Numbered from the stretch's first letter, positions 8,874 through 17,427 are shown. The stretch is 64,000 nucleotides of DNA from Polynucleobacter sp. AP-Titi-500A-B4 (GCF_018688095.1 NZ_CP061311.1:1-64000), one strand, 5' to 3'. The notes: a model not told the origin generated them from the sequence alone. A program made the numbers and translations.

Positions 8874-9794
8874 ATGTTTGAACTTCTCGGAATTACCCCT
8901 CAAGGGCTGGTAGCCCAGCTCTTGGTGGGGCTTATCAATGGCTCGTTTTATGCCATATTGAGTTTGGGATTGGCCATTATCTTTGGCCTTCTCAATATCA
9001 TTAATTTTGCACATGGTGCTCAGTACACTATGGGTGCTTTTATTGCCTGGATTGGTCTGACTCAGATTAGTCAGTGGCTTGGCTTCCCAGAGCTCTCCAT
9101 TAATTACTGGTTTGCATTAATTATTGTTCCATTGGTCTTGGCGGGATTCGGCCTAATTTTGGAGCGCACGATGTTGCGCCGCCTGTATCACCTCGACCAT
9201 CTCTACGGACTGTTATTAACTTTTGGTTTGGCATTAATTATTGAAGGCATGTTCCGTCATTGGTATGGAATTTCTGGTGAGAGCTATCCAGCCCCAGAAT
9301 TGCTTCAGGGCGCCATCCCCTTAGACTCCCTGGGCATCATCATTCCTAAATATCGTTTATGGGTTGTGGTTATTTCATTGGCTGTTTGTTTTTCAACTTG
9401 GTACGTTATCGAGAGAACCAAGTTGGGCGCCTACCTGCGCGCGGGCACAGAAAACCCAAAATTACTACAAGCTTTCGGCATCAATGTGCCTCTGATGATT
9501 TCTTTGGCTTACGCTTATGGCGTTGGTTTGGCAGGCTTTGCTGGTGTGTTGGCGGCGCCAATTTTTCAAGTAAACCCATTAATGGGGTCAAACCTCATTA
9601 TTGTGGTTTTTGCTGTGGTGGTCATTGGCGGCATGGGTTCCATCATGGGCGCCATCTTGACTGGTTTGGGCCTGGGCCTGATTGAAGGCTTAACTAAAGT
9701 CTTTTACCCAGAAGCTTCTGGCGTTGTGATTTTTGTCATCATGGCAATTGTTTTGTTGATTCGTCCTGCTGGACTGTTCGGGCGGGAAAAATAA
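8874..9794 (+). CDS. livH: Branched-chain amino acid type ABC transporter, permease (LivH-like)
   Basis: A 306-residue inner-membrane permease with many hydrophobic segments. The start QLLVGLINGSFYAILSLGLAIIFGLLNIINFAHG is the hallmark of LivH permeases, and GGMGSIMGAILTGLGLGLIEG near residue 250 is the cytoplasmic coupling region that contacts the ATPases. It ends with LLIRPAGLFGREK, the usual tail of the family. It lies 16 bases after the binding-protein gene and 2 bases before the partner permease. The two permeases should form a heterodimer in the cytoplasmic membrane. Confidence 0.94.
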   Translation: MFELLGITPQGLVAQLLVGLINGSFYAILSLGLAIIFGLLNIINFAHGAQYTMGAFIAWIGLTQISQWLGFPELSINYWFALIIVPLVLAGFGLILERTMLRRLYHLDHLYGLLLTFGLALIIEGMFRHWYGISGESYPAPELLQGAIPLDSLGIIIPKYRLWVVVISLAVCFSTWYVIERTKLGAYLRAGTENPKLLQAFGINVPLMISLAYAYGVGLAGFAGVLAAPIFQVNPLMGSNLIIVVFAVVVIGGMGSIMGAILTGLGLGLIEGLTKVFYPEASGVVIFVIMAIVLLIRPAGLFGREK

Positions 9795-9796
9795 CC

Positions 9797-10726
9797 ATGA
9801 ATCAAAAAACAAAAATGCTTTATGGCATCTTAGTATTGATCGCTCTACTGTTGCCATTCCAAGACTTCATCTATTTGGTTTTTGCAATGAAGGTCTTGTG
9901 CTTTGCACTTTTTGCTTGCGCCTTTAATTTGTTACTCGGGTTTACTGGCTTATTGTCTTTTGGTCATGCCGCATTCTTTGGTACCGCAGCCTATATCACC
10001 GCATACTTTTGTAAAGAGGCCGGCCTTTCGCCTGAGTTGGGTATTTTGTTGGGCGTTGTGGGCTCAGGCGTACTTGGCTTTTTGATTGGCTCTTTGGCAA
10101 TTCGTAGGCAGGGAATTTACTTTGCGATGGTCACTTTGGCGCTATCTCAGATGGTGTATTTCTTGGCCGTTCAACTTCCGTACACTGGTGGTGAGGACGG
10201 AATTCAGGGTGTGCCTCGTGGAATGTTATTTGGTCTGATTGATCTCAAAAATGACGTCGCGATGTATTATTTTGTTTTGGCGGTTTTCTTGTTTGGCTTT
10301 GCATTGATCATGCGGACGGTGCACTCCCCTTTCGGCCAAGTTTTGAAGGCTATTCGCGAAAATGAACCGCGCGCTATTTCTTTGGGCTATGACGTCGATC
10401 GTTTCAAGCTCATGTCTTTTGTTATTTCAGCCGCATTATCAGGCTTGGCAGGGTCTATGAAATCCTTGGTATTCCAGTTGGCAACCTTAACGGATGTTCA
10501 TTGGCATATGTCTGGCGAAGTGGTGTTGATGACATTGCTTGGAGGCATGGGGACTATTTTGGGCCCAGTTGTTGGTGCAGGCATCGTTGTTGGTCTGCAA
10601 AACTATCTTGCTAATATTGGCTCATGGAGCACGATTGCAACAGGCTTCATTTTTGTAATTTGCGTTTTAGCGTTTCGTCGTGGTGTCGTTGGCGAAATTG
10701 TTGCGCACTACAAAAACAAAAACTGA
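9797..10726 (+). CDS. livM: Branched-chain amino acid type ABC transporter, permease (LivM-like)
   Basis: The second permease, 309 residues. Family landmarks are FNLLLGFTGLLSFGHAAFFG near residue 44, GIYFAMVTLALSQM near 105, AIRENEPRAISLGYD near 180 and LLGGMGTILGPVVGAG near 248. It is the partner of the LivH-like permease just upstream and the last gene of the five-gene importer. Its stop codon TGA forms the loop of an A/T-rich inverted repeat (10712-10738), so transcription may end close to the coding end. No anomalies seen. Confidence 0.94.
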   Translation: MNQKTKMLYGILVLIALLLPFQDFIYLVFAMKVLCFALFACAFNLLLGFTGLLSFGHAAFFGTAAYITAYFCKEAGLSPELGILLGVVGSGVLGFLIGSLAIRRQGIYFAMVTLALSQMVYFLAVQLPYTGGEDGIQGVPRGMLFGLIDLKNDVAMYYFVLAVFLFGFALIMRTVHSPFGQVLKAIRENEPRAISLGYDVDRFKLMSFVISAALSGLAGSMKSLVFQLATLTDVHWHMSGEVVLMTLLGGMGTILGPVVGAGIVVGLQNYLANIGSWSTIATGFIFVICVLAFRRGVVGEIVAHYKNKN

Positions 10727-10738
10727 GTTTTTGTTTTT
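10712..10738 (+). terminator. A/T-rich inverted repeat over the livM stop codon
   Basis: AAAAACAAAAAC at 10712-10723 and GTTTTTGTTTTT at 10727-10738 form a perfect 12-bp stem whose three-base loop is the livM stop codon. The right arm supplies a U-rich tract. The stem is low in G+C, so termination strength is uncertain; with the next hairpin it closes the transporter operon. Confidence 0.5.
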
Positions 10739-10760
10739 CCTTTTATTATTTGGTTTTAGT

Positions 10761-10787
10761 ACGGCGTCAATTTTTTAATTGCGCCGT
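10761..10787. terminator. Hairpin in the livM-TSUP gap
   Basis: ACGGCGTCAATT at 10761-10772 pairs with AATTGCGCCGT at 10777-10787, leaving one bulged base and a four-T loop. It is G+C-rich at its base. No long T run follows, so it may be a processing or stabilising hairpin rather than a classical terminator. Confidence 0.5.
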
Positions 10788-10839
10788 GCTCATTTAAATA
10801 AAAGAGACGCTCATCGAATTTTCAATTTACATCTGGCCA

Positions 10840-11589
10840 TTGCTTTTAGCGATGGCTTTTTTTGCGGGGCTGGTTGATGCGGTTGCGGGCGGCGGCGGCT
10901 TAATCCAGGTGCCGGCGCTCTTTGCGGCCTATCCCGATGCGCCCCCTGCAACTTTGCTATCTACCAATAAGGTTTCTGCCGTTGGCGGAACCTTAAATGC
11001 TGCGCGCAGATATTTGCGTCACGTTTCTTTGCCGTGGGCTGTTGTGGGGCCGGCAATAGTTGCAGGTTTTATTGGTTCTTTGTTAGGCGCGAACGCTGTG
11101 AGCAATTTTCCTGCTGAGCCTTTGCGCAAAGCGTTGCCATTCGTTTTGTTATTTCTATTGTTGTATACCTGGTTCCAGCCTTCGCTTGGCGATGCTCATG
11201 CGCCAAAAGCAGTTGGTCGCTTTCAACAATTCAAGGGGATTGTTCTTGGTTTGACCATTGGTTTTTATGACGGCTTCTTTGGCCCTGGCACCGGCAGCTT
11301 TTTATTGTTTGGCTTCGTACGTTTTTTTGGCTTTGATTTTTTGCATGCCTCTGCTGCAACGAAGCTTGTGAATGTCGCCACCAATTTGGCCGCGATCTTA
11401 ATGTTGGCAAGCCTCGGTCAAATTAATTGGCCTCTTGGTTTTGCCATGATGGTTGCCAATATTGCAGGCAGCCAATTTGGAAGTCGTCTAGCAATTCAGC
11501 ATGGCAGCTCATTTGTAAGAAAGGCATTCTTGGTTATTGTGACGGCATTAATTCTGAAGTCTGCTTGGAACGCATATTTCATTAATTAA
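10840..11589 (+). CDS. TSUP family transporter (TauE/SafE-type, YfcA-like exporter)
   Basis: A polytopic membrane protein of the TauE/SafE family, whose members move sulfite, sulfoacetate or other organosulfur anions. Diagnostic pieces are AGLVDAVAGGGGLIQVPALF near the N-terminus, LLSTNKVSAVGGTLNAARRY and, in the second repeat, GFYDGFFGPGTGSFLLFGFV and ATKLVNVATNLAAI. These two internally related halves are typical of the family. The listed start is a TTG at 10840 (249 residues), which has no good ribosome site. The frame is open further up to 10798, and an ATC at 10813, six bases after AAAGAG, would give IEFSIYIWPLLLAM, closer to family length. The substrate is unknown. Confidence 0.85.
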   Translation: MLLAMAFFAGLVDAVAGGGGLIQVPALFAAYPDAPPATLLSTNKVSAVGGTLNAARRYLRHVSLPWAVVGPAIVAGFIGSLLGANAVSNFPAEPLRKALPFVLLFLLLYTWFQPSLGDAHAPKAVGRFQQFKGIVLGLTIGFYDGFFGPGTGSFLLFGFVRFFGFDFLHASAATKLVNVATNLAAILMLASLGQINWPLGFAMMVANIAGSQFGSRLAIQHGSSFVRKAFLVIVTALILKSAWNAYFIN

Positions 11590-11640
11590 ATCAATCACTT
11601 AGAATTCGACCCGGATCTTCTATCAAATTTTGTGCTGTTT

Positions 11641-11656
11641 TGTTTCACGTGAAACA
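11641..11656. promoter_or_regulatory. parS: parS site 1 (upstream of mnmG)
   Basis: TGTTTCACGTGAAACA is a perfect 16-bp palindrome identical to the ParB-binding parS sequence conserved across bacteria. It lies 40 bases before mnmG and 3.4 kb from parB. A TATGAT hexamer at 11667-11672 lies just downstream, so bound ParB could also affect transcription of mnmG. Confidence 0.93.
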
Positions 11657-11666
11657 AACAAAATGC

Positions 11667-11672
11667 TATGAT
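11667..11672 (+). promoter_or_regulatory. Possible -10 element of the mnmG promoter
   Basis: TATGAT matches the sigma-70 -10 consensus at five of six positions and is 24 bases before the mnmG start. No good -35 is visible at normal spacing; the place it should occupy is taken by parS site 1 (TTTCAC inside parS is the nearest candidate). Confidence 0.4.
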
Positions 11673-11695
11673 CATCGCCCTATCTGAGGCAAATC

Positions 11696-13615
11696 ATGCG
11701 TTATTCCAAAAGTTTCGATGTCATTGTTGTTGGCGGCGGTCACGCTGGGACTGAGGCCGCCCTTGCATCGGCGCGCATGGGTTGCGACACCCTATTAATT
11801 ACTCATAGCATTGAAACTTTGGGGGCTATGAGTTGCAACCCCTCTATCGGCGGAATTGGTAAGGGCCACTTGGTTAAAGAAATTGACGCCATGGGCGGCG
11901 CTATGGCGGCCGCGACTGATGAGGCAGGAATCCAGTTCCGGATTCTGAATTCCAGCAAAGGGCCTGCGGTGCGAGCGACTCGTGCCCAAGGCGACAGGGT
12001 TTTATACAAAGCCGCCATTAGGCGTCGTTTAGAAAATCAACCCAACTTAAGCCTATTTCAGGCTGCGGTGGACGATCTTTTGGTCAAGGGTGATGAGGTT
12101 CAGGGCGTAGTGACCCAAATGGGTTTGGAGTTTATGGCCAAAAAGGTAGTTCTGACTGCGGGAACTTTTTTGGATGGCAAGATTCATGTTGGTTTGAATA
12201 ACCATGCGGGTGGCCGTGCAGGCGATCCCGCGGCTGTATCCCTGTCTGCCCGTTTAAAAGAACTAAAGCTTCCTCAAGGAAGGCTAAAGACAGGTACCCC
12301 ACCCAGGATCGATGGTAGAACCATTGATTTTTCTGTCATGCTGGAACAGCCGGGGGACTTGGACCCAGTGCCAGTATTTTCTTATCTGGGTCGACCAGAG
12401 CAGCACCCCAAACAAGTTCCTTGCTGGATTTCTCATACAAATGAGAAGACGCACGACATAATTCGTGGCGGTTTGGACCGCTCCCCAATGTATACGGGCG
12501 TGATTGAGGGTGTTGGTCCGCGCTATTGCCCTTCTATCGAGGACAAAATTCACCGTTTTGCCTCCAGAAACAGCCATCAGATCTTTTTAGAACCCGAAGG
12601 TTTAACAACGAATGAGTTTTACCCCAACGGGATTTCAACCAGCCTGCCCTTTGATATTCAATGGGATCTGGTGCGTAGTATCCGCGGCTTAGAGTCTGCA
12701 GTGATTGTTCGCCCAGGATATGCAATTGAATATGACTTCTTTGACCCTCGCCAATTGCGTCATAGCCTTGAGACCAGGGTTATTGCAGGTTTGTATTTCG
12801 CAGGCCAGATTAATGGCACAACGGGCTATGAAGAGGCCGCTGCCCAAGGCATGCTGGCAGGCATTAATGCTGGATTGGCCGCTCAGGGTAAGGGGCCTTG
12901 GTTGCCCAAACGCAGCGAATCCTACATAGGGGTGCTGGTAGACGATTTAATCACTCGAGGCGTCCAGGAGCCCTACCGCATGTTTACAAGTCGTGCCGAG
13001 TACCGGCTGAGCTTGCGTGAGGATAATGCTGATATGCGCCTCACTGGTATTGGGCGAGAGCTTGGGTTGGTTAATGACTATCGTTGGGAGGTATTTTGCA
13101 GAAAGCAAGAGGCTGTTTCACGTGAAACATCTCGTTTGCAAGATATCTGGGTGGGGCCAAAACATGAGGCTGCGCCCCTGGTTGCCCAGTTACTTGGCCA
13201 AGACTTATCTCACGAATGTAATTTAACCGAGCTTTTGAGGCGCCCTGGCATTACTTATGAGGCAATTACCGCTTTGGGTAACGGCCTTTGGTCCCCTGGC
13301 GTCCTGGATGAGGACCTCGGTTTGGCGGCACAAATTAGTGATCAAGTTGAAATTTCAGTTAAATACCAAGGCTATATTGATCGTCAGGCAGTAGAAATCG
13401 CCCGCCAAGAACATAATGAGTCATTCCCTCTTCCTGAGACCCTAGATTATTCTCAGGTGCTTGGTCTATCTAAAGAGGTTCAGCAAAAACTCAATCTGCA
13501 CAAGCCTTCAACCTTGGGCCAGGCAGGCAGAATTTCTGGGGTAACGCCAGCGGCGCTCTCTTTGCTTTTAGTACACCTTAAAAAGGGTTTGGGTCGCACC
13601 CAAGAGACAGCATGA
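11696..13615 (+). CDS. mnmG: tRNA uridine-5-carboxymethylaminomethyl(34) synthesis enzyme MnmG (GidA)
   Basis: MnmG, with MnmE, installs the carboxymethylaminomethyl group on wobble uridine 34 of several tRNAs, using FAD. The 639-residue protein has the FAD-binding VVGGGHAGTEAALASARMG near residues 12-30, SCNPSIGGIGKGHLVKEIDA near 46, the GidA signature GPRYCPSIEDKIHRF near 278 and TSRAEYRLSLREDNADMRLT near 428. It begins a collinear run with rsmG, parA and parB, the order seen near many bacterial origins. A second parS lies inside the gene at 13114-13129 and is read as part of AVSRETS. The gene overlaps rsmG by 4 bases. Confidence 0.97.
   Translation: MRYSKSFDVIVVGGGHAGTEAALASARMGCDTLLITHSIETLGAMSCNPSIGGIGKGHLVKEIDAMGGAMAAATDEAGIQFRILNSSKGPAVRATRAQGDRVLYKAAIRRRLENQPNLSLFQAAVDDLLVKGDEVQGVVTQMGLEFMAKKVVLTAGTFLDGKIHVGLNNHAGGRAGDPAAVSLSARLKELKLPQGRLKTGTPPRIDGRTIDFSVMLEQPGDLDPVPVFSYLGRPEQHPKQVPCWISHTNEKTHDIIRGGLDRSPMYTGVIEGVGPRYCPSIEDKIHRFASRNSHQIFLEPEGLTTNEFYPNGISTSLPFDIQWDLVRSIRGLESAVIVRPGYAIEYDFFDPRQLRHSLETRVIAGLYFAGQINGTTGYEEAAAQGMLAGINAGLAAQGKGPWLPKRSESYIGVLVDDLITRGVQEPYRMFTSRAEYRLSLREDNADMRLTGIGRELGLVNDYRWEVFCRKQEAVSRETSRLQDIWVGPKHEAAPLVAQLLGQDLSHECNLTELLRRPGITYEAITALGNGLWSPGVLDEDLGLAAQISDQVEISVKYQGYIDRQAVEIARQEHNESFPLPETLDYSQVLGLSKEVQQKLNLHKPSTLGQAGRISGVTPAALSLLLVHLKKGLGRTQETA
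13114..13129. promoter_or_regulatory. parS: parS site 2 (inside mnmG coding sequence)
   Basis: A second perfect TGTTTCACGTGAAACA, 1473 bp after site 1 and inside mnmG, where it encodes VSRET. A perfect 16-bp match is not expected by chance in a window of this size. It lies 2 kb before parB. Chromosomal parS sites inside coding sequence near the origin are known in other bacteria. Confidence 0.9.
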
Positions 13616-14280
13616 CCGAGGACTTGCTCGCGCTGGGCATTGAAGAATTAGGCCTTAATTTAAGTGATGCCAATATTGCGGACTTAGAGCTTTTCTTGCA
13701 AGAAATGGGCCGCTGGAATCAGGTTCACAACCTCACCGCTATTGAAAACGAGCAAGACTCTATTCGACTGCATCTCATTGATTCCATTGTAGTTTTGCCT
13801 ATTTTAAGACAGTTTCTGAAAACTTCTAACCCTAAAATTGCTGACCTTGGCTCGGGTGGCGGTTTGCCCGCTATTCCTATTGCGATTGTTCAGCCAGAAT
13901 GGCGCTTGTCCTTGATTGAAGCGATTCGAAAAAAGACTGCATTTTTGCAGCATGTGCGCGGCAAATTAAAGCTCAGCAACATAGAGGTCTTAAGTGAGCG
14001 AGTTGAGAATGTTGCAATGCAGCAACCAGGGCAATTTGACGCGGTAATTTCCCGGGCATTTACAAACTTAGCCCGTTATTTGGAGCTCTCGCTCCCACTT
14101 CTAAAGCCAGATGGCTTGGTATTTGCGATGAAGGCCAAGCGGGCAGACGAAGAAATGGCCGATGTTTGTAAAGAAGATTGGCGCTTGCTCGCCGATGAGA
14201 CCCTATCCATACCGAACCTCTCAGTAGAGCGGCGCCTTTTAGTGCTGACCCCCGTGAGAAAATCGATCCCTTCCCTTTAA
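13612..14280 (+). CDS. rsmG: 16S rRNA (guanine(527)-N(7))-methyltransferase RsmG (GidB)
   Basis: RsmG methylates N7 of G527 in 16S rRNA, using S-adenosylmethionine. The 222-residue protein has WNQVHNLTAIEN near residue 35, HLIDSIVVLP near 56 and the cofactor-binding loop IADLGSGGGLPAIPIAI near 78-94, all typical of GidB. The later AVISRAFTNLARYLELS is the conserved motif around the catalytic fold. It starts within the last codons of mnmG (ATGA overlap), suggesting translational coupling, and is followed by parA after 18 bases. The order mnmG-rsmG-parA-parB is strongly conserved. Confidence 0.96.
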   Translation: MTEDLLALGIEELGLNLSDANIADLELFLQEMGRWNQVHNLTAIENEQDSIRLHLIDSIVVLPILRQFLKTSNPKIADLGSGGGLPAIPIAIVQPEWRLSLIEAIRKKTAFLQHVRGKLKLSNIEVLSERVENVAMQQPGQFDAVISRAFTNLARYLELSLPLLKPDGLVFAMKAKRADEEMADVCKEDWRLLADETLSIPNLSVERRLLVLTPVRKSIPSL

Positions 14281-14298
14281 GTAAAACCCAAAGTACCC

Positions 14299-15069
14299 AT
14301 GGCAAAAATTTTCTGCATTGCAAATCAAAAAGGTGGCGTTGGCAAGACCACTACGGCTGTAAATCTAGCGGCAGGATTGTCCGGCCTGAAGCAACGCGTC
14401 TTGTTGGTGGATTTGGATCCACAGGGTAATGCCACAATGGGCTCCGGCGTAGAAAAAGCGGACTTAAATAACAGCGTTTATCAGGTTCTGATTGGTTTAG
14501 CAGCAGTCAAAGATTGTGCGCAGCGTTGTGAAAGTTCTGCTTACGATGTTTTACCGGCAAATCGTGATTTAGCGGGAGCAGAAATTGAATTAGTTGACAT
14601 TGATGCACGCGAATCTCGTTTGAAAGACGCACTTGGACAAATTGCGAATGATTACGACTTTATTTTGATTGATTGTCCACCAGCATTGTCACTATTAACG
14701 CTCAATGGATTATGTGCGGCGAATGGTGTCATCGTGCCAATGCAGTGCGAATACTTCGCGCTAGAAGGTTTATCTGATTTAGTAAACACGATCAAACAAG
14801 TACACGCAAATTTAAATCCAGATCTTGTCATTATTGGTTTATTGCGCGTGATGTTTGATGCGCGCATGACCTTGCAGCAACAGGTATCAGAGCAGTTACT
14901 TGAGCACTTTGGCGACAAGGTATTTAAGACGATTATTCCGCGTAACGTTAGGCTTGCCGAAGCCCCATCTTATGGCCTTCCAGGCGTTGCTTTTGACAAG
15001 ACATCGCGCGGAGCAAAGGCCTATTTAGAGTTTGGTGCCGAGATGGTTGAGCGCATTAAACACATGTAA
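14299..15069 (+). CDS. parA: Chromosome partitioning ATPase ParA (Soj)
   Basis: ParA is a Walker-type ATPase that forms DNA-bound dimers and moves ParB-parS complexes apart. The 256-residue protein has the deviant Walker A KGGVGKTTTAVNLAAG near residues 11-26 with its signature lysine, DLDPQGNAT near 40 and the Walker B-like FILIDCPPALSLLTLNGL near 120. It lacks the N-terminal DNA-binding extension of plasmid type Ia ParA proteins and is of the short chromosomal type. It precedes parB by 20 bases; two parS sites lie within 3 kb upstream. Together these form a complete origin-proximal partition locus. Confidence 0.97.
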   Translation: MAKIFCIANQKGGVGKTTTAVNLAAGLSGLKQRVLLVDLDPQGNATMGSGVEKADLNNSVYQVLIGLAAVKDCAQRCESSAYDVLPANRDLAGAEIELVDIDARESRLKDALGQIANDYDFILIDCPPALSLLTLNGLCAANGVIVPMQCEYFALEGLSDLVNTIKQVHANLNPDLVIIGLLRVMFDARMTLQQQVSEQLLEHFGDKVFKTIIPRNVRLAEAPSYGLPGVAFDKTSRGAKAYLEFGAEMVERIKHM

Positions 15070-15089
15070 TTTTTAAGAAGATAAACATC

Positions 15090-15983
15090 ATGGTTGCAAT
15101 TAAGAAAAAAGGTTTGGGCAGAGGTTTAGAGGCCTTGTTGGGCGAGAAAACGCCGCAAGTAAATTCGTCTGCAGAAATAAATCGTTTGCCACTAACCGCA
15201 TTGCAGGCTGGCAAATATCAGCCGCGTCAAAAAATGGAAGCAGGCGCATTACAAGAGTTGGCAGAGAGCATCCGTGAGCAAGGTGTAATGCAACCACTAT
15301 TGGTGCGCTTAGTGAGCCCAGGCAAATATGAAATCATTGCTGGTGAACGACGTTTCCGCGCAGCAACGATGGCTGGCTTGAAAGAGGTTCCAGTCTTGGT
15401 TTCTGGGGCGGATGATCAAGCTGCAGCAGCAATGGCCTTGGTCGAGAACATGCAGCGCGAAGACTTGAACCCGCTGGAAGAGTCTCAGGGTTTAGCGCGA
15501 CTCATTGAGGAATTTGGCTTTACCCATGAACAGGCTGCAAAAGCGGTTGGTAAGTCTCGCAGCGCCATTAGCAACCTTTTACGCTTGGCTCAACTGGCAA
15601 AGCCTGTACAAGCGATGCTCTTGGCAGGGGATATTGATATGGGCCATGCCCGCGCCCTTTTGCCCCTTCCTGGCGCTAGCCAGGTTGCTTTAGCGCAGAA
15701 AATTGCCGCTCAAGGCCTTTCTGTTAGGGAGGCAGAGAGAATGTCTACGGCGCTTGCAAGCGCCGGTGGTCAGATTGGAGACAAAAAGGCTAAAAGTAAG
15801 CCGGGCGAATTAGCACCAAGTCGGGACCCTGATATGCGCCGCTTGACCCAAGAAATCGCTGATCTCATTGGATTGAGCGCTGAATTTAAGTTCAAAGGCA
15901 AAGGTGGAGAGCTCAGAATTAGCTTTAGCCAATTCGATGAGCTTGATTCCTTATTAAAAAAGTTGGGTATTTCTGCTGATTAG
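15090..15983 (+). CDS. parB: Chromosome partitioning protein ParB (Spo0J), parS-binding CTP switch
   Basis: ParB binds parS, spreads along DNA as a CTP-dependent clamp, and is the cargo moved by ParA. The 297-residue product starts with the ParA-stimulating GLGRGLEALLG, then has the CTP-binding domain with PRQ near residue 48 and the arginine-rich GERRFRAA near 85-92. The helix-turn-helix AAKAVGKSRSAISNLLRL near 150-167 is the parS reader. A linker and C-terminal dimerisation region complete it. It is cotranscribed with parA and followed by atpI after 12 bases. The two perfect parS sites in this window are its obvious targets. Confidence 0.97.
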   Translation: MVAIKKKGLGRGLEALLGEKTPQVNSSAEINRLPLTALQAGKYQPRQKMEAGALQELAESIREQGVMQPLLVRLVSPGKYEIIAGERRFRAATMAGLKEVPVLVSGADDQAAAAMALVENMQREDLNPLEESQGLARLIEEFGFTHEQAAKAVGKSRSAISNLLRLAQLAKPVQAMLLAGDIDMGHARALLPLPGASQVALAQKIAAQGLSVREAERMSTALASAGGQIGDKKAKSKPGELAPSRDPDMRRLTQEIADLIGLSAEFKFKGKGGELRISFSQFDELDSLLKKLGISAD

Positions 15984-15995
15984 GCATAACAACGG

Positions 15996-16505
15996 TTGAT
16001 TTCGCGAGATAAATTTCTGGATAAGCCCAAACAATTTGTTGCTCATGAGTGGGATGAGCTAGAGCAGGATTCATATAAAACCCTTACAAAACAGGAGATG
16101 GACGCATTGCGTGCATCAAAGCCGCGCAACTTCGCAACCATAAACTCGTGGTGGGTAGTGCTTGGACAGGTGGCGGTAACCGTATTAATTGCTTGCTTGT
16201 GTTTTATTTTTTCTGACCGAGCTGACAGAACCGTTTATACTTATTCGGCTTTAGTGGGCGGTTTGATTGGATTTTTGCCTTCCGCGCTGTTTTTGATGCG
16301 AATAGAGGCGGCAAGAAAGAGTAGTAAATCAAATGCTGGCGGCTTTTTAGCAGCAATAGTTTCTGGCGAATTTATCAAAATCCTAGCAACTTTTGGCTTG
16401 TTCATTGGCTTTGCGCTAAAGCAGCCTGATTTAAAATGGATCCCGTTGCTTGTTGCCTATTTAGCTACGCTTAAGTGTTATCTCTTGGCGTGGTTCTGGA
16501 AGTAA
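15996..16505 (+). CDS. atpI: ATP synthase subunit I (AtpI-like)
   Basis: A 169-residue membrane protein placed directly before atpB, as AtpI is in most bacteria. AtpI proteins assist c-ring assembly and are not part of the finished enzyme. A soluble N-terminal part of about 45 residues is followed by four hydrophobic segments (VVLGQVAVTVLIACLCFIF, YSALVGGLIGFLPSALFL, FIKILATFGLFIGFAL, WIPLLVAYLATLKCYLL). The start is a TTG at 15996 with only a weak ribosome site; no ATG exists before codon 35. The call rests on position, size and membrane topology more than on motifs, since AtpI diverges quickly. Confidence 0.8.
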   Translation: MISRDKFLDKPKQFVAHEWDELEQDSYKTLTKQEMDALRASKPRNFATINSWWVVLGQVAVTVLIACLCFIFSDRADRTVYTYSALVGGLIGFLPSALFLMRIEAARKSSKSNAGGFLAAIVSGEFIKILATFGLFIGFALKQPDLKWIPLLVAYLATLKCYLLAWFWK

Positions 16506-16536
16506 CAAGAAGCAAATAAACAAGGACAAGTAATAG

Positions 16537-17427
16537 ATGTCTAGCGAAGTTAACGCAGCAGCAGAAGTAGCCCATCACGCGGCTACTGAACCGCTTACCC
16601 CCACCGCTTATATTGCAGAGCATTTGCAAAACCTCAACAACATTGGGGCAGCACAATCATCAATTATTGATTTCAGTGTTATTAATTTAGATACGATGTT
16701 CTGGACCACCCTCATGGGCTTGGTTGCAGTTTTCTTATTAGTCATTGCTGCTCGCAGAGCGTCTCCAGGCGTACCAGGCCGTTTTCAATGTTTAGTTGAG
16801 ATGCTGGTTGAAATGGTTGAGACTCAATCAAAAGGAATCGTACATGGCGATAGATCCTATATCGCTCCGCTAGCACTATTTGTTTTCTGCTGGATCATTC
16901 TTTTGAATACGCTGGATTTGGTTCCGGTTGATTGGATCGTAGGCGTGAACCACTTCATTGGTAGTTTTGGTATTCATGTGCCTCACCATAAGATTGTTCC
17001 AACTACAGATTTGAACGCCACCTTAGGCCTATCCTTCTCTGTCCTGCTTTTGGTTTTCTTTTACAGCTTTAAGGTTAAAGGTGTTGGTGGCTTTATGCAT
17101 GAGCTGATCTCTGCCCCATTTGGCGCCAAGTGGTATCTCATGCCTTTCAATCTGGTTTTAAACATCATCGAATATGTTGCTAAGGGCGTTTCTTTGGGAA
17201 TGCGACTTTTTGGAAACATGTATGCGGGCGAATTGATCTTTTTATTGATTGCCCTCTTAGGAAGTATTTGGACCTTTAATTTGGATCTATCGATGTTAGG
17301 CTTTGTTGGCAACGTGCTTGCTGGCTCAGCTTGGGCGATCTTCCATATCCTGGTCATTTTGTTACAAGCTTTTATTTTCATGATGTTGACTTTGGTCTAC
17401 ATTGGCCAGGCTCATAGCCATCATTAA
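16537..17427 (+). CDS. atpB: F0F1 ATP synthase subunit a
   Basis: Subunit a forms the two proton half-channels that face the c-ring. The 296-residue integral membrane protein has the essential arginine in SLGMRLFGNMYAGELIFLLI near residue 222 and a C-terminal helix with ILVILLQAFIFMMLTLVYIGQA. Before it lies KWYLMPFNLVLNIIEYVAKG. The N-terminal 45 residues are hydrophilic and Ala-rich. It begins the standard eight-gene order atpBEFHAGDC, 31 bases after atpI. No Na+-type signature is apparent; with the c subunit it reads as proton-driven. Confidence 0.97.
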   Translation: MSSEVNAAAEVAHHAATEPLTPTAYIAEHLQNLNNIGAAQSSIIDFSVINLDTMFWTTLMGLVAVFLLVIAARRASPGVPGRFQCLVEMLVEMVETQSKGIVHGDRSYIAPLALFVFCWIILLNTLDLVPVDWIVGVNHFIGSFGIHVPHHKIVPTTDLNATLGLSFSVLLLVFFYSFKVKGVGGFMHELISAPFGAKWYLMPFNLVLNIIEYVAKGVSLGMRLFGNMYAGELIFLLIALLGSIWTFNLDLSMLGFVGNVLAGSAWAIFHILVILLQAFIFMMLTLVYIGQAHSHH

